NCBI GenBank assembly: GCA_027490995.1
Contig: JAIXWY010000011.1
Location: forward strand, 1 to 64,000
Direction of reading: 5' to 3'
Origin: Opitutaceae bacterium
Lineage (GTDB): Bacteria > Verrucomicrobiota > Verrucomicrobiia > Opitutales > Opitutaceae
DNA length: 64,000 bases
Part shown: piece by piece, positions 27,155 through 37,613 of the stretch
How positions within the stretch are numbered: the stretch's first letter is position 1
Layout of the letters: each line of letters opens with the position of its first letter
The notes under the pieces: model-generated
What the model was told of the DNA's origin: nothing
Database searches by the model: none
The model's input: only the letters and a program-made list of their open reading frames with translations
Program-made: the position numbers and the translations under genes

Positions 27155-28798
27155 ATGGTGACGCAAGGGTCCTTCCTCATCCGTCGGGGACCGATTCTCC
27201 TCCTCGGTGCCTGGGCCTTGCTCCTTTCCTCTTGGGCCAACTTCGGCATCGCGCCCCAGCGTAATCTTCTGAACGACGAGGCGGTGGAATTGCTGCAGAC
27301 CGTGGATCTGCCCCTGGGGAGGTTTTACTACCTCGCTCCGGCGCACCGGGATCGCTGGTGCGAGCCCGTGGAGTCTGCTGGCATCTACCTCAACCGACTC
27401 CTGGTTGGCCCGGGCCGCTATGACGTGACTCCGCTGCGAATCCTGCACGTGTTCGTGTACGTCGGCGGCGTTCTCGCCTTCTACGCGGCCGCAAACCGGG
27501 TACTGGGCCGGTTCCTCAGCGTCGCGGCCGCCGCCGTGTTTGCAGCGTCTTCCGTCAGCTTATACTACAATCAGGTTCTCACCCGCAACTACCTGAGCGC
27601 GCCGCTCGCTGGTCTGCTGCTGTTCTTCTTGGTGCGTTCTTTCCACGCGGGCACGCCGCTGCAGCGCACCCGGTCGATGGTCTGGATGGGGTGCGTCCTG
27701 CTCGTGGGTGTGATGACGTACAGTGCGTTTCGGCCTTTGGCCGCCGCTCTCTTCGTGGCGCTGATGTGGGAGGTCGCTCTGCGTCCCGGGTTCAGCGTCA
27801 GAGAACGGCTGAAGCACAGCCGAGTCCCGGTCGCGTGCTTCCTCGGCATCGGCGCCGCGACGGGCGCGCTGCTGTGGCTTTCGCAGACGCCACTCGGTCT
27901 CTTCGTGAGTCGTGGAACCTATTCGCTGGCTACTGGGATTGATCCGCTGACTCGTCTGGGGCTGACCTGGGCCTCGCCGATCTGGCTCACCCGGTCTTCG
28001 CAGTATGAGGGGAAGTTCATCATCGACGAGACGCACTGGGCTTTTGAGCAGCCCTACGTTCTCTGGCCTCTAGCGGTGTTCTACGTGGTGGGTCTGTTGG
28101 GTGGGTTGCTGGGCCGTGACCGGGAACGTCGCCCGGAGCTCTTCATCGCGGCGTGGACGGTCGTGCTGTGCCAAGCCATCCTTTCCGCCGGCGGCCCGAA
28201 CCTGAAGTATTCCTATGCTCTGTTCCCGTTCTACATGCTCCTCACCTTTGCCGGTCTCCAAGCTGCGACGGATGCCGCCGTGAAGGGTTTGCAGCGCGGG
28301 GTCCGCCCGGATGCATCGGCCGGCAAGTCAGGTTTTTCTCTGTCGGTCGCTGGGGCCGTGCGTGCAGTGGTGATCGGATGCCTCGTGCTGAATGTCGGCC
28401 TCGAGATCCGGCATCTGGCGACCCGCCCCGCCTTTATCAATGACCTAACCCGGGACCCAGATCCCTTACGGCTCATGGTCCATTACCAGAAGATGCACCG
28501 TCTCGCGATCGATACGGCTCAAACCGCTATCGATCGGGCGCAGGCCTCGCCCGAAACGATGGTCTACGCTCACGCCATTTGGGGCGGAGATCTCGTCTAT
28601 TGGATGATTCGGCCTTACGGGAATATCAAGAAGGTCGACACCCCTCAGCAGTTCGTCTCGGAGGTCGAGGCGCGACCGGGTCGCCGACAGGAGCTTGTTT
28701 TCAATCATGCGGGCGAGCGGGACGTTATCCGGGGTTTCCACGAGTCGGCCAAGCGCTACGGCGTTGGCGTTCACTTCCTGGATCCGATCGAGTACTGA
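27155..28798 (+). CDS. Polytopic membrane protein, GT-C glycosyltransferase-like
   Basis: This 547-residue inner-membrane protein has roughly ten hydrophobic helices followed by a soluble C-terminal region of about 110 residues. The first helix (PILLLGAWALLLSSW) is followed by a loop with NDEA, at the place where GT-C lipid-linked glycosyltransferases keep an acidic pair, and further on by RNYLSAPLAGLLLFFLV and TYSAFRPLAAALFVALM. The layout fits a dolichyl/polyprenyl-phosphate sugar transferase (ArnT/PMT-like), but the match is general. I start at ATG 27155, just before the first helix, although the frame is open to 26819. It stands alone; the next gene converges on it. Confidence 0.75.
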   Translation: MVTQGSFLIRRGPILLLGAWALLLSSWANFGIAPQRNLLNDEAVELLQTVDLPLGRFYYLAPAHRDRWCEPVESAGIYLNRLLVGPGRYDVTPLRILHVFVYVGGVLAFYAAANRVLGRFLSVAAAAVFAASSVSLYYNQVLTRNYLSAPLAGLLLFFLVRSFHAGTPLQRTRSMVWMGCVLLVGVMTYSAFRPLAAALFVALMWEVALRPGFSVRERLKHSRVPVACFLGIGAATGALLWLSQTPLGLFVSRGTYSLATGIDPLTRLGLTWASPIWLTRSSQYEGKFIIDETHWAFEQPYVLWPLAVFYVVGLLGGLLGRDRERRPELFIAAWTVVLCQAILSAGGPNLKYSYALFPFYMLLTFAGLQAATDAAVKGLQRGVRPDASAGKSGFSLSVAGAVRAVVIGCLVLNVGLEIRHLATRPAFINDLTRDPDPLRLMVHYQKMHRLAIDTAQTAIDRAQASPETMVYAHAIWGGDLVYWMIRPYGNIKKVDTPQQFVSEVEARPGRRQELVFNHAGERDVIRGFHESAKRYGVGVHFLDPIEY

Positions 28799-28910
28799 GA
28801 CTGAACCGCGCTGAGGCGACGCGGTCGTGAGCGATGCAGTCGCCCAGAGAAGGATGATCGCGGTTCGAGGATCCTCGTTCATCGAGGCGCGCGTTGTCGC
28901 GAGCGCCGGG

Positions 28911-30548
28911 TCACTGCGCCTGACCCGGTGCGGCGAGCCGAAGGCCGGCCAGTTGACGGGAGTCGCGCAGGTTGTCTCGCCAGCCCTGCACGGACGGATG
29001 AACCAGCCGGATCACCGTGTTATAGGCGAGGGGGATGATGGGCATGTCGTCGAGAATCATTCGGTCCAGTTCCTGATACAGCGCGTGGCGAGCGGCTTGG
29101 TCCATGGTCGAGGCGGCCTGGTCGTACACGCGGTCGTAGGGGGCACTTTTCCAGCGTGAGTCGTTGAATTCGCTGGTGGAGTGGCAGAGAAGAAACAACT
29201 CGGCACACTCCGGGGTGAACGGGTTCCAGCCCGCGCGCGCAAGGTCGTAGCGGCCGGTGCGCCGTGAATCGAGGAACACCTTCCACTCCTCGTTGCGTAG
29301 TTCGACGTCGATTCCAAGCTCGCGCCGCCAGATTTGCTGCAGTGCCTCAGCGACGTCGCGATTCCGCTCGGAGGTGTTGTAAAGGTAGGTCACCTTGGGG
29401 AAGCCCGCCCCGCCGGGGAAGCCCGCCGCGGCAAGGAGGCGGCGCGCGTCGTCTGCGCCTTCGGTGATCTGATGCTGCGGTTGGTAGTCGCCCATGCCCG
29501 GCTGCCCGAGCGATCGAGCCGGAACTTCGCCGCGACCGAGGACCTTGTCGGCCAACTGCCGGCGGTCGATCGCGAACGCGAGCGCTCGGCGTACCCGCGG
29601 GTCGCGGAGTACGGGGTGCTCGGTGTTGACGTTGAGGTAGTGTAGTCCGAGCCGCGGTGCCACGTGGAGTTGGTCCGGCAACTCGGTGCGGTACACCGGC
29701 AACTTAGTCGTGGGTACACCCGAGGTGTAGTGAAGCTGCCCAGTGCGGTACGCGCGGTCTTCCGTATCTAGACTCTCAATCGGATGAAAATGAATCTCGC
29801 GCAGTTGGATCCGCGCCGCATCCCGAAAGTGCGGGTTTTGCTCGATCACGAGTGGGTGATTGGGTGTCCATTCTTTCAGTCGGTACGGGCCGCTGCTGAT
29901 CATCGTGCCTGGCTTAGTCCACAGTCCTGCCGGATTGGTCCAGCCGCCGTTGGCCTCGATGGAGGCGCGGTGCACGGCAACAAAGGGGTAGGTTTCGAGA
30001 TAGTTAAGCAGCTGTGGCAAGGGCGCGCGGAGACGAATGCGAAGAACATACGGGCCGTCGGTACTCACGCCGATGGTGGCTGGATCTGTGGACTTACCCC
30101 GGTGGTAGTCCTCCGCGCCGACGATCGGGTAGGCGAGATTCGCGAGCGTTCCGCCGAGGCCGGGCTCGACAATGCGCACGAACGACGCGCGGTAATCTTC
30201 GGCGGTGACTGGATCCCCGTTGGACCAGCGTCCATCGGTTCGGAGATAAAACGTGTAGGTCAAGCCGTCCGGCGAAATCTCCCAGCGCTCGGCGCCGCAC
30301 GGTAGCACCTCGTTGATGTTGTCCGGATCGGCCACCACGAGGGCGTCGAAGAGTTCATTGATGATGAAGGCTTCGGGTGCGCCCGAATTGCGATGCGGGT
30401 CGAGGGTGGAGGGCTCGACCCCGTTTCCGGCATGCAACACCTGATCGCGGATCCCGCGCTCGACCGATGAGAGCCGCGGCTGGCAGGCGCACAGGAGAAG
30501 GATCGCGACGGTAACGATGCACAGAGTCGCAGGTCTCAGAGGGCTCAT
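28911..30548 (-). CDS. Peptide ABC transporter substrate-binding lipoprotein (OppA/SBP family 5)
   Basis: This is an extracytoplasmic solute-binding protein of the oligopeptide type, 545 residues. The N-terminus is a lipoprotein signal (TLCIVTVAILLLCACQP) with the lipidated Cys in LCAC. The fold is shown by EPSTLDPHRNSGAPEAFIIN, the family-5 signature region WEISPDGLTYTFYLR..WSNGDPVTAEDY, and the C-terminal MILDDMPIIPLAYNT. It should bind oligopeptides for an Opp/Dpp-type permease. No permease or ATPase genes are adjacent, so the partner must lie elsewhere or the protein has another use, such as murein-peptide capture. The frame is open to 30623, but the lipoprotein signal begins at ATG 30548. 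Confidence 0.92.
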   Translation of the reverse strand: MSPLRPATLCIVTVAILLLCACQPRLSSVERGIRDQVLHAGNGVEPSTLDPHRNSGAPEAFIINELFDALVVADPDNINEVLPCGAERWEISPDGLTYTFYLRTDGRWSNGDPVTAEDYRASFVRIVEPGLGGTLANLAYPIVGAEDYHRGKSTDPATIGVSTDGPYVLRIRLRAPLPQLLNYLETYPFVAVHRASIEANGGWTNPAGLWTKPGTMISSGPYRLKEWTPNHPLVIEQNPHFRDAARIQLREIHFHPIESLDTEDRAYRTGQLHYTSGVPTTKLPVYRTELPDQLHVAPRLGLHYLNVNTEHPVLRDPRVRRALAFAIDRRQLADKVLGRGEVPARSLGQPGMGDYQPQHQITEGADDARRLLAAAGFPGGAGFPKVTYLYNTSERNRDVAEALQQIWRRELGIDVELRNEEWKVFLDSRRTGRYDLARAGWNPFTPECAELFLLCHSTSEFNDSRWKSAPYDRVYDQAASTMDQAARHALYQELDRMILDDMPIIPLAYNTVIRLVHPSVQGWRDNLRDSRQLAGLRLAAPGQAQ

Positions 30549-30853
30549 GGTCGATGGAGCGTGCGCCGCCCGGCGAACACGATCAGGTGGGTCTCGTGTC
30601 TTGGGGTCAATCCTGTGGAGCACGACCCGTGGTCGATGGTCTGGCTGAACAATCGGGCCGAGTGTACTTGAAGGGCGATCGGGCTAGCCCGCGCACGACT
30701 TGAGGGAGCCGGGCTTGGGTGTGACGATGGCGAGGATAGGCGCGCCGGGCAGTTCTCCGGTCGGTCGCACTCTCCCGCGGGCCGCTCGGCGCTTGCAGCG
30801 GGGGCTTCGCGTCTCCTTGAAGTCTAGCAGTTTCTACCATTAGGGTGTTCGCG
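30549..30853. other. Intergenic divergent promoter region
   Basis: About 305 bases between divergent genes. I see no gene and no clear operator. Confidence 0.4.
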
Positions 30854-31789
30854 ATGCCTCTTCGATTCCTGCTTGGGTTGCTCTGTCTTTCCGGTGCGGC
30901 CGCAGCCTCGCTGTCTGCGGCTGGACCGCATCCCACGGTACTTACCGTGAAGTACAAGGATCGCATGCTTCCGGTGGTGAAGGTGATTGGCACGGACCCG
31001 GTGGTCTTGGCGGAGGGCAAGGAGAAGCGCATCCGCACGGAGCCGACCTACCAGCCGCAGCGTACCTCAGACTACAGTCCGGCGGAGGTGGCGCTGCAGA
31101 ATGTGTGGCTTGGAGGGATGCAGCTTTTTGCTTCGATTGACGGAGAAAAGCGCACGGATAAACCGGTGGTGGGTCGCCAGGGTGGCCTGACCGAGTTTCG
31201 GGTGTCGCTGACGGCGAAGCAGGCGATGCCTCAAGGCTTCATCGCGGTCGTGATCTACTCGGAAGAAATGTTCACGAACGAGAGCAGCCTTTTCCAGCCG
31301 CAGATTGTGGTGCATGCCCTCCCGCCGCTCCCGGAGGGAGTGGAGGTTCCGGTGCGGGTCACCTCGAAGATGTTTACCTTCACGCCCGGTCAGAAGTACT
31401 TCGTCCAGATCTTTGACCAAGACGGTGCCGAAATTCTGACACCCTATGCGTCGCTCGGTTGGCCCTACTACGCGTCGATGGAGAAGCTACAGTTGGCCGT
31501 GGTTCTAAAGCAGTACCTCATTGCCCAAGCGGGACGGGATGCTCCGGCAAGGCCGGTGGTTTCCGTCAAACCGCTGTTACCTCCACAGGCGGAGCGACCG
31601 GCAGCTCCGATGACGGCACGCTTCAGCGTGACTGCGGCGGGGCATGTGGAGGACGTGAGACTGTCGGCACCGGCCTCGCAAGAAATTGAGGCCTCCCTGC
31701 GCGATGCCATCGGTGGGTGGCTATTCCTGCCCCAAATCAAGGCTGGATCGCCGGTCGCCTGCCGCGTCGAGGTACCGTTGCGCTTTTAG
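30854..31789 (+). CDS. Secreted protein with TonB-C-like C-terminal domain
   Basis: This 311-residue protein begins with a signal peptide or single anchor (MPLRFLLGLLCLSGAAAAS). The middle is unknown and beta-rich. The last ~75 residues resemble the TonB/TolA C-terminal domain: TARFSVTAAGHVEDVRLSAP, then EIEASLRDAIGGWLFLPQIK and AGSPVACRVEVPLRF, matching the usual pattern of 'v.F.v...G.v..v', 'al..W.F.P' and 'G.pv...v.vp..F'. Unlike a normal TonB it lacks a proline-rich periplasmic linker. It may contact outer-membrane receptors or be a TonB-fold protein with another role. A GTG at 30845 would add three residues. It stands between the OppA gene (divergent) and the kinase (convergent). Confidence 0.7.
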   Translation: MPLRFLLGLLCLSGAAAASLSAAGPHPTVLTVKYKDRMLPVVKVIGTDPVVLAEGKEKRIRTEPTYQPQRTSDYSPAEVALQNVWLGGMQLFASIDGEKRTDKPVVGRQGGLTEFRVSLTAKQAMPQGFIAVVIYSEEMFTNESSLFQPQIVVHALPPLPEGVEVPVRVTSKMFTFTPGQKYFVQIFDQDGAEILTPYASLGWPYYASMEKLQLAVVLKQYLIAQAGRDAPARPVVSVKPLLPPQAERPAAPMTARFSVTAAGHVEDVRLSAPASQEIEASLRDAIGGWLFLPQIKAGSPVACRVEVPLRF

Positions 31790-31810
31790 CGGAGTGCCGG
31801 TGCAGCCGGG

Positions 31811-31854
31811 ACCGGCCATCGTTGCCGCTGCGGTTGCGGTTGAAGGCCGGTTTT
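31811..31854 (+). terminator. Possible terminator between convergent genes
   Basis: ACCGGCC (31811-31817) pairs with GGCCGGT (31845-31851), followed by TTTT. It lies 22 bases after the TonB-C-like gene and before the end of the convergent kinase gene. The loop is long, so the call is tentative. Confidence 0.4.
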
Positions 31855-31896
31855 CGCGCAAGGTTTGGTCTCGGCGGGCGTCGACGCCGCAGAGGG

Positions 31897-34689
31897 CTAC
31901 GACTCGCGGTCAAGTTCTGCCTGCATGGCCTCGCGGAGGCGGGCGTAGTGCTGGGGCAGTTCAGCTAAGCCCTTCGTCAGCGCGGGGAAGTCGCTGATTC
32001 GGCCTGCCTGCTCGATGTCGCGGGCGAGTGCGGCCAACGAGTCGCCGCCCAACGTGGCGATCCCGCCCTGGATTTTGTGGGCCACGAGCACGGCCCCGGC
32101 CGCGTCTTTGGATTCGATCTTTTCGCGCAGTTCTTCGATCTGGCCGGGTAGGTTGTTGAGGATCGCATGGAGGATTCCGCGTGCGAGGGCACGATCTTCC
32201 CCGAGGCAGGCGAGGAAGCGCTCACGATCGAAAACGGCGAGCTTCGTTTCGTGAGGCGCGGCCTCGGGATCGCGGGCCGCGCTGCCGGCCGTCGCGGAGG
32301 CGGAACCGCCTTCGCGCGGTAGCCACGCTTCAAGGATATCAGCAAGGCGCTGGATCTGCAGTGGCTTGGCGATGAAATCATTCATGCCTGCGTAGAGGGA
32401 ACGGTCGCGGTCGCCGGGCATGGCGTTGGCGGTCATCGCGATGATCGGGATCCGGTGGTTCAGGACGCTGGACCTCGGATTGCGGACCCGGCGCGTCGCC
32501 TCCAGCCCGTCCATGACCGGCATTTGAACATCCATCAGCACAAGGTCGTAGGGAAGCGTGGCGAGGGCCTGGATTGCCTCTTGTCCGTTGGCGACCAAGT
32601 CGGCGCGCAGACCGAATCGCTTGAGCATCGCGGCCGCGACGTGCTGGTTGATGATGTTGTCGTCGACGACAAGAATGCGCGCGCCTCCCGAGCGGATTGC
32701 GATGGGCAAAGAGCGGGGTGCCATCGCACGTGCGGGTGAGTCAGCCGAAGGGGGCCTCAGCACCGCGGCAAGAATCTCAGAGAGCTCAGACTGTCGTACG
32801 GGCTTGGTCAGAAAAGCGGTGAAGCCGAGCGACGGGAGACTCGCGAGGTCGGCGCGCCGGCTCATGTCGGCCATCATCACGAGGCGCGTGTCGCTAAGGC
32901 GGTCATCGCCCGCGATGGCTTTGGCAAGTTCCGTGCCGTCGGTGCCGGGCATCTGTCGATCTAGGATGGCGGCCACGAATGGATCGCGCTCGCGACTGGC
33001 CCGAAGGAGCGCCGCCGCCGCGGCGTCGGCGGTTGAGGCATCTTCCACCCTGGCCCCCCACGCGGCGAGGCGTTCGTGGAGGAGACTGCGATGGGTGGCA
33101 TTGTCATCTACGATGAGGATTCGGGCCCCGCGGATGCCGGGCGGCGCGGGCGGCGTGCGTTCGCGCCCGGGTTGCTTCGGGAGGGTAAGAGTGAACCAGA
33201 ACTCAGATCCCTTTCCCTCGGTGCTCCGGACTCCGATGTCGCCGCCCATCAGCCCAACGAGTTCCTTGGAGATTGCCAGTCCGAGGCCGGTGCCACCGTA
33301 GGTGCGCGCCGTCGAGGTGTCCGCCTGGGTGAACTTCAGAAAAAGTCCGTCGATCTTTTCCGGAGGAATGCCGATACCGCAGTCACTCACACTGAAGCGT
33401 ACGGTCACGTTGTCATCGGTCTCAGCGTCGAGGGAGGCGCGGATCACGACTTCTCCTTGGGGCGTGAACTTGATCGCATTACCGGCAAGGTTGAGAAGGA
33501 TCTGTCGGATGCGTCCGGGGTCGCCGCGGAGGTGGGCAGGAAGGTCGGAGGAGGCGGAGCAGATGAGTTCCAGCCCCTTTTCCTGCGCGCGGAGAGCGAG
33601 CATGGAGCTGAAGTCATCGAGGAGGGCAGTGAGGTCGAAATCGAGGATTTCAAGGTCGAGTTTACGTGCCTCGATCTTGGAGAGGTCGAGAATGTCGTTG
33701 ATGAGAGAAAGCAACGATTTCCCGCTGTTGCAGGCGATCTCGGCGTAGTGGCGCTGGGTGTCGTCGAGGTCGGTGTCGAGCAACAGTCCGGTCATGCCGA
33801 TGACGCCGTTCAGCGGCGTGCGGATCTCGTGGCTCACATTGGCGAGGAATTCGCTCTTCGCGGCGTTGGCGGTTCTCGCTTTCTGGGCCATGGCGTGGGC
33901 TTGGGCGGTGGCCTCCTCAAGCCGACGGTTGGTGGCGATGAGCAAGTCGCGGCTGCGGCGAACTTCTTCGGACTCGAGGCGCTGCGCGACTTGCAGGGCC
34001 TGTTCGACGCGGCGTTGTTCGAGCGAGGCGGCATGGAGTTCGGCGGTGCGCTTGCGGACCATCTCTTCCAAGTGCAGGAAGGTGCGGCGACTGTAGAGCA
34101 GGGAGCCAACCTGCTGGGCGAGGACGACAAAAGAGGGTAGGAGCTTCTCGCTAAGCTCCGGGTAGAACACTTTTCCTCTCGGGCCCAGTCCGCCGACGAG
34201 CAGTCCGCTGAAGGCTTTCGCCGGGTCGAAGTACGGCGCGACCACCGCGTGGACGAGTCCGAGGCGGTCGAAGGGGTCGCCAGCTTCGGGGACCATGATG
34301 AGGGCGTCGCGCTTGCTGAGCCGCGTCAGGTGGCGGACTTCTAGCCAGTCGAGCGGCACGCTGGTTCCCGCGGGCGGGGGGCCGAGGCCGCACGAGGCTG
34401 AGACCCGGCAGCTACGGTCGGTGGAGTCAAATTCGAGTAGGGCTCCGAATTCCACTTGGAATACATCGACGATGGACTCTGCCGTGATCTCGGCGAACTC
34501 CTCCATCGTAGGTGCCGCGAGGCACTTGGTGCTGTAGTCCTGGATGAGCCGAAATCGCTCAATTTCCTCGTCCACACTGTTCCGGGTGTTGATCAGCTCC
34601 TGTTCGACAACGGAGAAGCGCGTGATTCTTCGCTGCAGTTCTTCACACCGGTGAAGCAGCGTGGGCAGATCGATCGACTGAGCGGCCAT
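31897..34689 (-). CDS. Hybrid sensor histidine kinase with two receivers and HPt
   Basis: This is a soluble phosphorelay kinase of about 930 residues with no membrane helix. A short coiled coil leads to a GAF-like sensor (about 50-205) and a second coiled coil (about 205-280). The dimerisation/H box is [20 protein letters not shown], and the ATPase domain has [29 protein letters not shown] and [19 protein letters not shown]. Two receivers follow, [13 protein letters not shown]...[11 protein letters not shown] and [13 protein letters not shown]...[12 protein letters not shown], and a C-terminal HPt with His in LVAHKIQGG. The frame is open to 34827, but [12 protein letters not shown] at 34689 clears the upstream gene. 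It follows a FIST-domain gene by 38 bases, so FIST is probably its input sensor. Confidence 0.93.
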   Translation of the reverse strand: MAAQSIDLPTLLHRCEELQRRITRFSVVEQELINTRNSVDEEIERFRLIQDYSTKCLAAPTMEEFAEITAESIVDVFQVEFGALLEFDSTDRSCRVSASCGLGPPPAGTSVPLDWLEVRHLTRLSKRDALIMVPEAGDPFDRLGLVHAVVAPYFDPAKAFSGLLVGGLGPRGKVFYPELSEKLLPSFVVLAQQVGSLLYSRRTFLHLEEMVRKRTAELHAASLEQRRVEQALQVAQRLESEEVRRSRDLLIATNRRLEEATAQAHAMAQKARTANAAKSEFLANVSHEIRTPLNGVIGMTGLLLDTDLDDTQRHYAEIACNSGKSLLSLINDILDLSKIEARKLDLEILDFDLTALLDDFSSMLALRAQEKGLELICSASSDLPAHLRGDPGRIRQILLNLAGNAIKFTPQGEVVIRASLDAETDDNVTVRFSVSDCGIGIPPEKIDGLFLKFTQADTSTARTYGGTGLGLAISKELVGLMGGDIGVRSTEGKGSEFWFTLTLPKQPGRERTPPAPPGIRGARILIVDDNATHRSLLHERLAAWGARVEDASTADAAAAALLRASRERDPFVAAILDRQMPGTDGTELAKAIAGDDRLSDTRLVMMADMSRRADLASLPSLGFTAFLTKPVRQSELSEILAAVLRPPSADSPARAMAPRSLPIAIRSGGARILVVDDNIINQHVAAAMLKRFGLRADLVANGQEAIQALATLPYDLVLMDVQMPVMDGLEATRRVRNPRSSVLNHRIPIIAMTANAMPGDRDRSLYAGMNDFIAKPLQIQRLADILEAWLPREGGSASATAGSAARDPEAAPHETKLAVFDRERFLACLGEDRALARGILHAILNNLPGQIEELREKIESKDAAGAVLVAHKIQGGIATLGGDSLAALARDIEQAGRISDFPALTKGLAELPQHYARLREAMQAELDRES

Positions 34690-34727
34690 TCTCGGAGCGG
34701 GCGCGTGATAACCGGGCCGGGTAAACC

Positions 34728-35924
34728 TTACCGGCGGGTGATGACGGCGAGCGACGTCGTGTAGTTGTGGAATTCGTTCGTCCCGCCGAGGCGGGCGAAT
34801 TCGCCGAATCCGTACATGCCCAGCCATGGGACGTCGCCTTGCGTGAAGAGCGAACTTTGCATGAGGCCGACAATTTCCTCCTTGAGGACCCGATTGAACA
34901 GGTAGCGTCCGCGCGCGAGGCAGTCAGCGTGCAACACCGCGACGGGTTTTCGGTCGCCGAGCTTCGCGACAATCTGCTGCATCATGAGCTCAAGTGAACC
35001 AAAAATGGCCGGCTCGTCGCGGCGAGTGAGCCACAGTTTGGTGCCCGTCGGACACTCGGTCGCATAATACATCGTGCCATCGGCGTCGCGGCGGGTCACG
35101 ACCCGCAGGAGGTGCGGATTTCCGTACTCCGCCGCGCGCTTCGGTGAAAGTTCCTCGCCCAACGCGCCGATCGGGATCGAGTCGCCGGGCGTGGCGGTCG
35201 AGGGAAGACCGAGGCGATCGGTGAACTCCTCCCATGCTGGTCGCCCGTTCAGTTCGAGGATGCGATTGCCCTCGGTGCGGGTTGCGATCAACGGGGTTCC
35301 GATCGCCATGAATCCATGCGTCGCCTGCGTGACCACTTCGAGGGAGGGATCGGCGAAGCCCACGAGCCAGGCTCCATGCTCAGTGGTCCGGCCCTCGGCA
35401 TATTGGAAGCTCGTCACGCCCTTCATATTGTCTGAGGAGGTCGCTCCAAAAATGGTGACCTCGGGCCCGAGCTCCGACTCGATGCCTTGGATAAGGCGGT
35501 CGGCGGCGAAATCGATCCCCGAAGCCATGAGGAAGACCATCTTTACACCCGGGGCTTGGCGCTTGACCTCCCGGGCCATCTGAGCGGCCGCGGCGAAGGC
35601 ATTTTCACCATAAACATCGTCGAGTGCCGCCACCGCCCATTCGCCGATCTCACCGCGGACCGACATGACGCCAAGCGCCTTCATGGATTCACTTACTCCC
35701 TCCGAGCCGACGACGCCGCAGCAGGAGGCGCCTACGACCTGCGATCCCGGGGCCAGGCGGAGCGCCTCCGCGGCCAGTTCCGCGAGATCGTGACCGAGTG
35801 AGGCGTGAAGGATAATCAACCCGGCAGGTCGATCGGAGCCTTCGCCAAGCGCTGAGTCCAAGCATTCGGCGACCGCTCGTTTGGAGTTTACCGCGCGGGT
35901 CATTCCTGAAGAGAAGCTAAGCAT
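34728..35924 (-). CDS. FIST-domain sensory protein
   Basis: This 398-residue cytoplasmic protein carries FIST_N (about 25-220) and FIST_C (about 220-375) domains, a ligand-sensing pair thought to bind small molecules such as amino acids and found next to signalling proteins. Family features are [45 protein letters not shown] and the C-terminal [24 protein letters not shown]. It lies 38 bases upstream of the hybrid kinase and on the same strand, so the two form a likely sensor/kinase operon. I start at ATG 35924 (MLSFSSG); an internal ATG ten codons further would also be possible, and the frame is open to 36032. Confidence 0.92.
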   Translation of the reverse strand: MLSFSSGMTRAVNSKRAVAECLDSALGEGSDRPAGLIILHASLGHDLAELAAEALRLAPGSQVVGASCCGVVGSEGVSESMKALGVMSVRGEIGEWAVAALDDVYGENAFAAAAQMAREVKRQAPGVKMVFLMASGIDFAADRLIQGIESELGPEVTIFGATSSDNMKGVTSFQYAEGRTTEHGAWLVGFADPSLEVVTQATHGFMAIGTPLIATRTEGNRILELNGRPAWEEFTDRLGLPSTATPGDSIPIGALGEELSPKRAAEYGNPHLLRVVTRRDADGTMYYATECPTGTKLWLTRRDEPAIFGSLELMMQQIVAKLGDRKPVAVLHADCLARGRYLFNRVLKEEIVGLMQSSLFTQGDVPWLGMYGFGEFARLGGTNEFHNYTTSLAVITRR

Positions 35925-36654
35925 AAGACGCTGATATCGGACTAAATGGGTTGGGGATGGAGTGTCGGAAATCGTGGATCGGCTCCGCCGATCGTTCCGC
36001 GGGGGGCGGCGATGCGGCGGCAGCGCAACCACAGCGGTCCGAGACCATGGTTCCGAGCTGACCGTGACGTCGGAATCCGATTTTGCTTCGGCACTGATTG
36101 GCAGCGAGCGAGGCCGTGGTGATCACTTCGACTGCGAGTCGCTGGAGGGCCACCGTCTGACGTGACTGGGGTGAGATTGAGGGCGTGCTGGGGTCCACAC
36201 CCTAGCGATATAGGCGAGGTTCGATCCGTTCGCGCGGTGAAGGGCGGTTTCGAAGGATCGACCCGAGGTGAGCGGAGGAGGTGGTGTGACGCGTCAGCAG
36301 CGGAGGTCGACCGAAGCGGTGGCCGGTCAATTCTCACAAAGGGGGCAGGCAAGGCTCCGACGTTCGCGGCGTCAAGAATTCAGTATCCATTTAAATGATC
36401 TTACGTACGCAGCGGACCCAGCGACGGAATCTCGCCCGAAGACTGGTCCAAGGTGGCGATCTCGCGACCTCTCCGCGGACGCGTTGAGCCGGACTTGCTC
36501 AGGGGGTGCGGAGGTCATCCGCGACGACTCATGCGAGCACCGGGTCGGAGTGTGTAGACAGCCTGAAGCCAAGAGGATCCGGGACTGACCTGTGCCACCT
36601 CCCCGGTTTGGACCGACTCACATTCGGGTGGACGCGCGGTGAGCCGGGCGGTTA
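35925..36654. other. Intergenic divergent region, no gene recognised
   Basis: About 730 bases between the FIST gene and the epimerase gene. Open frames overlap in several phases without family motifs. I see no repeat, RNA structure or clear operator. It is one of the longest non-coding stretches in the window and could hide a small RNA that I cannot detect. Confidence 0.45.
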
Positions 36655-37398
36655 ATGGTTGTTTTTATGGAAACTGTGCTCGTGACCGGATCTTCAGGGC
36701 GCGTAGGGCGCGCCGTGGTAGCGGAGCTGCAGCGTCGTGGCTGCGCGGTGCGCGGTTTCGACCTCGCGCCTTCGGTCGCGCTGCCGGAGCCTCTTACTCA
36801 CATTGGCGATCTGAGTGACCGGGCGGCCGTCGATCGGGCCATGGCCGGGGTTTCCTGCTTGATACACTTGGCGGCGACTCCGGATGACGATGACTTTTTG
36901 ACGCGCTTGATGCCCAATAACGTGGCGGGGCTCCATCACGTGATGGAGTCCGCGCGGGATGCCGGGGTTCGCCGCATCGTCTTGGCCAGCAGTGTGCAGG
37001 TGAATTGGTGGCAGTTGGAGCGTGGACCGTTCCCGATTCGCGAGACCGACCCCGTATCGCCTCGCGGTTGGTACGCTGCGACAAAGATGTTTCTGGAATC
37101 CATCGGGCGTGGCTTTGTCGAAATCCATGGCATGTCCGTCATCGTCGTCCGACTCGGATGGTGTCCGCGTCCCGGCCAGGAAGCCTCGCTGGCCGCGACG
37201 GAGTACGCACAGGATTTCTACTTCAGTCCGGGCGATGCGGGGAGATTTTTTGCCTGCTGCGTAGCGGCGCCCCCTGACGTCCGCTTCCTCATCGTGCACG
37301 GCGCGAGCCGGCCGCGCAGGCTAGCCCGGCTCGACCTTACGGAAGCGGAGACAAAACTCGGTTATCGACCGCAGGACACGTGGCCCGAGGGACTCTGA
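36655..37398 (+). CDS. NAD-dependent epimerase/dehydratase (extended SDR)
   Basis: This is a 247-residue extended short-chain dehydrogenase. The nucleotide-binding motif is VLVTGSSGRVGRAVV, the acidic cofactor residue is in GFDLAP, and the catalytic YxxxK is WYAATK with LASSVQVNWW before it. Size and the SSVQV...YAATK pattern resemble uronate dehydrogenases and small sugar epimerases, but I cannot choose a substrate. It starts at ATG 36655; a second ATG four codons later is possible. It stands alone and converges on the LamG/FG-GAP gene. Confidence 0.85.
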   Translation: MVVFMETVLVTGSSGRVGRAVVAELQRRGCAVRGFDLAPSVALPEPLTHIGDLSDRAAVDRAMAGVSCLIHLAATPDDDDFLTRLMPNNVAGLHHVMESARDAGVRRIVLASSVQVNWWQLERGPFPIRETDPVSPRGWYAATKMFLESIGRGFVEIHGMSVIVVRLGWCPRPGQEASLAATEYAQDFYFSPGDAGRFFACCVAAPPDVRFLIVHGASRPRRLARLDLTEAETKLGYRPQDTWPEGL

Positions 37399-37410
37399 GC
37401 CGTCGCGCCG

Positions 37411-37442
37411 TGCTCGCTCAGGGCCAGCGAGCGGAGCGAGCA
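37411..37442. terminator. Hairpin between convergent genes
   Basis: TGCTCGCTC (37411-37419) and GAGCGAGCA (37434-37442) form a perfect nine-pair stem with a 14-base loop, 13 bases after the epimerase stop. There is no T run, so it may be a transcript-end or stabilising hairpin rather than an intrinsic terminator. Confidence 0.35.
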
Positions 37443-37613
37443 GGGCAGTCGTGCTTTATGGCGTTGCAGTCGCCTTGAAAGGCGGACAGCGGCGCGGATG
37501 CAGTTCCGTGCCGCTTCGATTGCTGCGGTGTTTACGTTCGCGACTGTTGCGGGTTCGGATGCCTTGATTACGGCCCATGACATGAGGGCAGCCCGAGCCT
37601 TGCGGGTGAGATC

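Noticed and set aside
25957-27249. 430-codon leftward frame across the repeats
   Set aside because: It overlaps the end of the serine-hydrolase gene and a repeat region; composition is basic and without motifs.
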